Source of the DNA: Deltaproteobacteria bacterium
Lineage (GTDB): Bacteria; Desulfobacterota; Syntrophorhabdia; Syntrophorhabdales; Syntrophorhabdaceae
Length of the DNA stretch: 9,411 nt
Direction: 5' to 3'
Assembly: GCA_003506795.1 (NCBI GenBank)
Contig: DNYO01000229.1
Span: 563-9,973, forward strand
Part shown: one piece after another, positions 5,970-9,411 of the stretch
How positions within the stretch are numbered: the stretch's first letter is position 1
How the letters are laid out: the number at the start of each line of letters is the position of its first letter
Program-made: the position numbers and the translations under genes
Notes under the pieces: generated by a model
The model's database searches: none
What the model saw: only the letters and a program-made list of their open reading frames with translations
What the model was told of the DNA's origin: nothing

Positions 5970-7721
5970 TCAGGCCAGATCTCTCCTGGGCCAGAGAACC
6001 TTTTTGTTCTTTACGTCGATAATGCCCCGATAGTTGATCCTGACTTCGGGCAGAAAATCGTTTGGCAGGAAAACCAGGCTGTACATAGGGTCGTGATGGG
6101 GGTATCCCTTTGAAAAAAGGATTGACTGGAATTCTTTCTCTTTTTCGGCGAGAGCTGGCAGACTTTTCTCGGACATGACTCCGCCGATGGGCAGCGGCAG
6201 TTCGTAGCAGGGCCTGCCCTTGTCGTAAATGACGATACCTCCCTTTATTTCAAGGACTCTGTTTACCGCCGTCCTCATCGCCTCGGGGTTGCTTCCGATG
6301 ACCAGTATCTGCGCCGCCGTATTGTAAGTGGAAACGAGGGCTTCGATTCCATTGCCGAAGCCCTTGAGGAGCCCCGTGGTTATCCAGCTGCCATCCCTGC
6401 TGATGAGGGCGACGATGAGAAACCGCGACGTGTCAAGATCCAGAAACCCGTCCTTGGAAACGAAATCAGTCCAATCGGTCCGCGTGATCGCGGGATTGAG
6501 AAGCTCGATGACGGGAAAACGGGTGATTTGCCCGGAAACGGGGATTCTGAAAAGGTCCCTGTTTGCAACCCACTCGCGCCTGGAGAAGGAAGCGGCGGGA
6601 AAGTATTTTTCCCATTCCACCTCGGGGAACGGTTCAATGAGACGACCTTTTTCAGCGACTACTTTGCCCCTGGAGATGACGGTCTCAGGGGTGGGGTTAA
6701 GAATGTCTTCCAGGATGACCATGTCAGCGTCCCGTCCGGGAGCGATTCCTCCGATCTTGTGGTCAAATCCGAAATAGACCGCCGGGTTGATGGTCACCAT
6801 CCGGTAGACGGTGATCGGATCGATACCTTCTTTGAGGGCTATCCTGATCAGGTGATCGGTAACACCGTGCCGGTGATAGTATTCCGGCATTGAACCGTCG
6901 GTAGTCAGTAGAAGGCGATCGGTGAGGACACGGCTCCTGGCGACTGTCTTGAGGAGCAGACTTAAATCCGGCCGAAGGGAGCTTTCCCGCAGCATGACGT
7001 AGAAGCCCAATCTCAACCTGTCGAGAACGTTCTGGCCGTTGATGCTTTCATGACAGGATTCGATGCCCGCCATGGCAAGCCGGTTCAGCTTATCGTACTT
7101 GGCGCCCGCTGTGTGACCGTCGACCCTTTTTTTCAGTTCTTTGGTTCTGGCGATCACCCGGGCCATTTCCGGATCGCCGTTGATCAAATCCATCCATCGT
7201 GTGATTTCTCCGATGGATTGGATCCCGGGGTTTTCAAGGACATCGATGAGATTCTCCACGGAAAAGACCTGCTTTTCGTCTTTCATGGGAGACTGCGGCG
7301 CCGTCCTCAGTGACCAGTAATACTTTATGGGCATTTTCGAGAAGGCGTCCATGAAGTCCTGAAAAAGCTTCGGCCCCATTTCAATGTAGAAGATCAGGTC
7401 GTCGCTGAAGGCGGTCGTGGTTCCTCGCCTTAACGCCTCTTCGCCGATTGACACCGGGTTATAAACATCCCAGGGATGAAAATGCGGTTCTATGTAACCG
7501 GGCGCAATGATCTTACCGTCGACCTCGAGGATCCTCGTTTCTTTTCCGGCCTGATGTGTGGAGGGGCCCACATAAACGATCTTTTCACCTTTTACTGCAA
7601 TGTTGGCCTGGAGCAGTTCCCCGGAATAGACGTTGATGATGGTCCCGCCGGTAAGAAAGAGGTCGGCCGGTTCGTTATGAGACGAAGTGCGGTGTGAGGA
7701 AAGGAGGCCTGTCATTCTCAT
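5970..7721 (-). CDS. Adenine deaminase-like amidohydrolase (YerA-type)
   Basis: This is a metal-dependent hydrolase of the amidohydrolase superfamily, closest by eye to Bacillus YerA and more distantly to adenine deaminase, which turns adenine into hypoxanthine. The protein has 583 residues. Metal-binding signatures are in order: HFH at 80-82 after APGYIEP, E172 in GEITRW, H203 in DGH, H224 in ESCHE and D275 in TTDGS. The LRLGFYVMLRESS segment at 236-248 and the IAPGRDADMVIL segment at 326-337 are typical of this family. A C-terminal domain of about 200 residues, as in adenine deaminases, follows. Adenine deaminase usually has a second Asp where this protein has Gly (TDG), as YerA does, so adenine may not be the true substrate. 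The ATG at 7721 overlaps the stop of the previous gene (ATGA), pointing to coupled translation; ATGs at 7757 and 7715 are alternatives. It is the last gene of a three-gene operon and ends about 84 nt from the tRNA remnant. Confidence 0.85.
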   Translation of the reverse strand: MRMTGLLSSHRTSSHNEPADLFLTGGTIINVYSGELLQANIAVKGEKIVYVGPSTHQAGKETRILEVDGKIIAPGYIEPHFHPWDVYNPVSIGEEALRRGTTTAFSDDLIFYIEMGPKLFQDFMDAFSKMPIKYYWSLRTAPQSPMKDEKQVFSVENLIDVLENPGIQSIGEITRWMDLINGDPEMARVIARTKELKKRVDGHTAGAKYDKLNRLAMAGIESCHESINGQNVLDRLRLGFYVMLRESSLRPDLSLLLKTVARSRVLTDRLLLTTDGSMPEYYHRHGVTDHLIRIALKEGIDPITVYRMVTINPAVYFGFDHKIGGIAPGRDADMVILEDILNPTPETVISRGKVVAEKGRLIEPFPEVEWEKYFPAASFSRREWVANRDLFRIPVSGQITRFPVIELLNPAITRTDWTDFVSKDGFLDLDTSRFLIVALISRDGSWITTGLLKGFGNGIEALVSTYNTAAQILVIGSNPEAMRTAVNRVLEIKGGIVIYDKGRPCYELPLPIGGVMSEKSLPALAEKEKEFQSILFSKGYPHHDPMYSLVFLPNDFLPEVRINYRGIIDVKNKKVLWPRRDLA

Positions 7722-8128
7722 TTTCCGAGGAGTCTTGTGTGCTGCTGCTTGATGCATTGGTCCATGAAGAAGGGGATATTGGTCGATTCAACCAGTTTCC
7801 TGGCTTCCTCGTTCACGATGCCAAGTTGAAGCCAGATTGCCTTCGGAGCAAGCTTGATCGCCTCTCCCACAACGGGCAGGACATTTTCGGCCTTCATGAA
7901 TATATCGACAATGTCGATCTTCTCCGGCACGTCGGAGAGCGACGGATACGATTTCTGTCCCAGTATTTCGGCGTGGCTGGGGTTAACAGGAATGACCCTG
8001 TACCCGTGGGCCATGAGGTAGACGGCGACGACATTGCTTGCCTTCTGTTCGTCCGATGACAGGCCGACGACCGCTATGACACGCGATTCCTCAAGGAGCT
8101 TCTTTTTTTCGTCGTCCCTGTCTTCCAT
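7718..8128 (-). CDS. CoA-binding domain protein (YccU / CoA_binding_2 family)
   Basis: This is a small Rossmann-fold protein of 136 residues. The first strand and nucleotide loop are at 17-25 (VIAVVGLSS), followed by a helix with KASN at 29-32, a second strand RVIPVNP at 44-50, ILGQKSYPSLSDVP at 55-68, the IDIVDIF strand at 71-77, WLQLGIVNEEA at 99-109 and a terminal MDQCI at 122-126. This order is characteristic of the single-domain CoA-binding proteins related to the first domain of acyl-CoA synthetase (NDP-forming). Most relatives have Arg before the conserved Cys; here it is Gln124. Members bind CoA or form a mixed disulfide with it, but their physiological role is unclear. A strong GGGAGGG lies just before the ATG at 8128. 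The gene starts 17 nt after the DsbA-like gene and its stop overlaps the start of the amidohydrolase gene, so all three are probably one transcript. Confidence 0.85.
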   Translation of the reverse strand: MEDRDDEKKKLLEESRVIAVVGLSSDEQKASNVVAVYLMAHGYRVIPVNPSHAEILGQKSYPSLSDVPEKIDIVDIFMKAENVLPVVGEAIKLAPKAIWLQLGIVNEEARKLVESTNIPFFMDQCIKQQHTRLLGK

Positions 8129-8145
8129 GGTCCCTCCCTGTCGGG

Positions 8146-8727
8146 CTATTTCAGACTTTCCAGCATTTTGGTTATGTTTGCCGACCCCTGATGGAATTCC
8201 TTCTTGTCGTCCCGTACCACAACGCAGGTGGGTGTGGCGTTTATGTGATCGATTCGGAGGTATCCCTGAAGGATGTTAAAGACAGGTTTGGTGTCGAAGG
8301 GTTTCAGTTTGAAACCTTTTACCGTGAGGAATTCCTCCAGTTTGTCTTTGTCGCTGATATTCTGCTGCGCGGCCTCGAACAGGGCTGCACGCGCCTTGAG
8401 CGCGTGGCCTAGTTCCTTCCTGGCGTTGAGTATGTAAAGAAAATAGCGGGCATACAGGGCAGAGTGTTTATGCATCGGAGAGTCGACGAAAGTGATTGTA
8501 ATGATGTTTCGCTTTACGAGGTCGGCGATGAGGTATTCGATGTTAGGCTCAAGCGCCTTGCAGGCCCCGCAAAAATAATCGGAGTAGAGCTTTACCTCGA
8601 CCTTTCCCTTGCCGAAGGCGAGGAGGAACATATCTGTGGGTTGGGCGGCCGCCCCCTGTCCGGATATGGCCAAAACGAGCAGGATCAAGGTGAACAGGGT
8701 GACAGCACATGGAAAAGTCTTCTTCAT
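8146..8727 (-). CDS. Exported thioredoxin-fold (DsbA/DsbG-like) protein
   Basis: The protein has 193 residues from the ATG at 8727. It begins with MKK and a hydrophobic run to about residue 22, followed by GQGAAAQ, a good signal peptidase site after about A28, so it should act in the periplasm. The mature part opens with a strand VEVKLYSDYFC and a CGAC redox motif at C53-C56, then a helical insert (about 85-135), and the cis-proline segment ATPT with P166. This is the DsbA/DsbG-type layout for making or reshuffling disulfide bonds. CGAC differs from the CPHC of classical DsbA. No partner DsbB or DsbD gene is in view. The frame is open further upstream to 8838, but a start at 8727 gives a proper signal peptide and has AGGA close by; the longer form would bury the signal. 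It is first in the operon with the CoA-binding and amidohydrolase genes, a grouping with no obvious common pathway. Confidence 0.8.
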   Translation of the reverse strand: MKKTFPCAVTLFTLILLVLAISGQGAAAQPTDMFLLAFGKGKVEVKLYSDYFCGACKALEPNIEYLIADLVKRNIITITFVDSPMHKHSALYARYFLYILNARKELGHALKARAALFEAAQQNISDKDKLEEFLTVKGFKLKPFDTKPVFNILQGYLRIDHINATPTCVVVRDDKKEFHQGSANITKMLESLK

Positions 8728-8766
8728 AATCCTAGAGTATGGTCCAGCCAAAGTGGTCTTGTAAAG

Positions 8767-8804
8767 AAAAAAAAATAGCAGAGGCAACGCCATCACTGCT
8801 CTGC
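8767..8804 (-). terminator. Possible intrinsic terminator or attenuator before the DsbA-like gene
   Basis: On the minus strand GCAGAG (8804-8799), a 15-nt loop and CTCTGC (8783-8778) are followed, after TA, by nine T (8775-8767). The stem is only 6 bp and the loop large, so strength is doubtful. It lies 40 nt before the DsbA-like start, where it could stop antisense transcripts from the right or attenuate the operon. Confidence 0.3.
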
Positions 8805-8820
8805 AGGCAAGCCTTTGCGA

Positions 8821-8849
8821 TTGACACCCCGGCCTCATTCTATTATTTT
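8821..8849 (+). promoter_or_regulatory. Predicted sigma70-type promoter for the rightward gene pair
   Basis: A perfect TTGACA at 8821-8826, a 17-nt spacer and TATTTT at 8844-8849 (4 of 6 matches) lie in the divergent intergenic region. A transcript from about 8856 would have a leader of about 75 nt before the ATG at 8930. No operator-like symmetry was seen around it. Confidence 0.5.
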
Positions 8850-8929
8850 ATTAGTCAACGTAAAAACTCTTGCCCGGATTATGGTGCACGAATATATCCG
8901 GAAGGAAAGTTCGGCCCCACGGAGGAGAG

Positions 8930-9268
8930 ATGACCGATAATGACACATGGGGACGCGACCCCCAGATACGCTATATGCGCGGAGTCTTCGCTGCCATCGA
9001 GACGGCCCAGAAAGGGTTTCTTCAGGCGGTCGGTGTCTCGTCACGCGATGAGCGCCTTCGCCGTTTTCGCGAGATAGCGCTGAAATTTTTTGAGAGATCC
9101 TGGGCTTCCGCCATGCAGCGCGGCATCGGGGCTGACGAGCGCTCCGCCGCTGCAATCTACATTCTCTGTCTTGCCAGGGCATTGTCAATGAGGGGTGTCG
9201 TTATTCCAAAAGATGTTCTGCCGGAGGATGCCGTCTTGAAAAAACTGGTCGATGAGGTGCTTAAATGA
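8930..9268 (+). CDS. Hypothetical small helical protein
   Basis: I do not recognise this 112-residue protein. It appears soluble and mainly helical, with alternating charged and hydrophobic residues (for example RDERLRRFREIALKFFERSW at 39-58) and an alanine-rich stretch with one cysteine (about 72-83). It has no signal peptide, no clear membrane segment and no metal-site cysteines. The ATG at 8930 follows GGAGGAGAG closely and is preferred over the upstream in-frame ATG at 8870, which has no ribosome site. Its stop overlaps the next start by four bases (ATGA), so the pair is probably co-translated. It is transcribed divergently from the DsbA-like operon. Codon use is typical of the neighbourhood, and together with the strong start this supports a real gene. 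Confidence 0.65.
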   Translation: MTDNDTWGRDPQIRYMRGVFAAIETAQKGFLQAVGVSSRDERLRRFREIALKFFERSWASAMQRGIGADERSAAAIYILCLARALSMRGVVIPKDVLPEDAVLKKLVDEVLK

Positions 9269-9411
9269 TCCGTCTTCGTCTCTTCGGAAGGTGCAGGATC
9301 TATCATGACCCCGTGGCCCCCGTCATGCGCGCCCCGGCGCAAATAGGCTGGGATGCCTGGTTTCGCTCCATAGACCTCGTGACTCCTCAGAAGCTCAAGG
9401 GTGAGGAGCTG
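9265..9411 (+). CDS. Hypothetical protein, 3' end outside the window
   Basis: The ATG at 9265 sits inside ATGA at the end of the preceding gene, and the frame is open for 49 codons to the window edge. The visible N-terminus is basic (MIRLRLFGRCR), followed by a tyrosine, histidine and proline-containing stretch and WDAWFRSIDLVTP at about 29-41. I do not recognise a family and cannot judge its full length. The overlap with the upstream gene is the main support; a chance open frame of this size is possible but less likely. Confidence 0.5.
   Translation, partial: MIRLRLFGRCRIYHDPVAPVMRAPAQIGWDAWFRSIDLVTPQKLKGEEL

Noticed and set aside
6328..7697. Several plus-strand open frames opposite the amidohydrolase gene.
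   Set aside because: The minus-strand protein has clear metal-site motifs throughout; these frames have no ribosome sites or recognisable content.
8870..8929. A 20-codon N-terminal extension of the hypothetical protein at 8930.
   Set aside because: The ATG at 8870 has no Shine-Dalgarno site, while 8930 follows GGAGGAGAG directly; the extension also covers that site.
1..9411. A CRISPR array, insertion sequence ends or riboswitch anywhere in the window.
   Set aside because: No regularly spaced repeats, transposase motifs or terminal inverted repeats were seen, and no known riboswitch core was recognised by eye.

Overview
The window reads as the right-hand end of an integrated mobile element joined to ordinary chromosome. 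The junction is marked by the 3' half of a tRNA-Arg(CCG) gene at about 5839-5886. Base composition is moderate to slightly GC-rich, Shine-Dalgarno sites are strong, genes are tightly packed and there are no introns, so this is a bacterium. The chromosomal genes (a YerA-like adenine deaminase relative, a small CoA-binding protein and an exported thioredoxin-fold protein) would suit an anaerobic Gram-negative such as a member of the former Deltaproteobacteria. That placement is a guess from general resemblance, not something the sequence proves.

Left part, about 1-5850, mobile element. The + strand carries three genes in a row: the 3' part of a gene for a putative zinc metallopeptidase (HELAH plus a downstream EGIA glutamate), then a complete type I restriction subunit R (hsdR, 1003 aa) starting 16 nt later, then a GYF_2-RDD membrane protein starting 47 nt after hsdR. 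Facing them on the - strand is an intact tyrosine recombinase (GTG start at 5670) with all catalytic residues. Its upstream region holds a good promoter, an 11-bp tandem repeat and a dyad, and then comes the tRNA remnant. No hsdM or hsdS lies in the window. They would have to be further left if the restriction system is complete.

Right part, about 5887-9411, flanking chromosome. A compact - strand operon runs from 8727 to 5970: exported DsbA-like protein, CoA-binding protein and YerA-like amidohydrolase. The last two overlap by ATGA. A divergent + strand transcript begins near 8850 and carries two unrecognised genes, also joined by an ATGA overlap. The second runs off the window.

How it fits together: the recombinase would have inserted the element into tRNA-Arg(CCG) at the anticodon-loop region. 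Because the remnant has its 3' end pointing right, the geometry predicts that the intact, rebuilt tRNA-Arg lies at the far left end of the element, outside the window. The restriction subunit and its two companions are cargo. The peptidase-hsdR-RDD arrangement is the most interesting part, but its functional unity is inferred only from strand and spacing.
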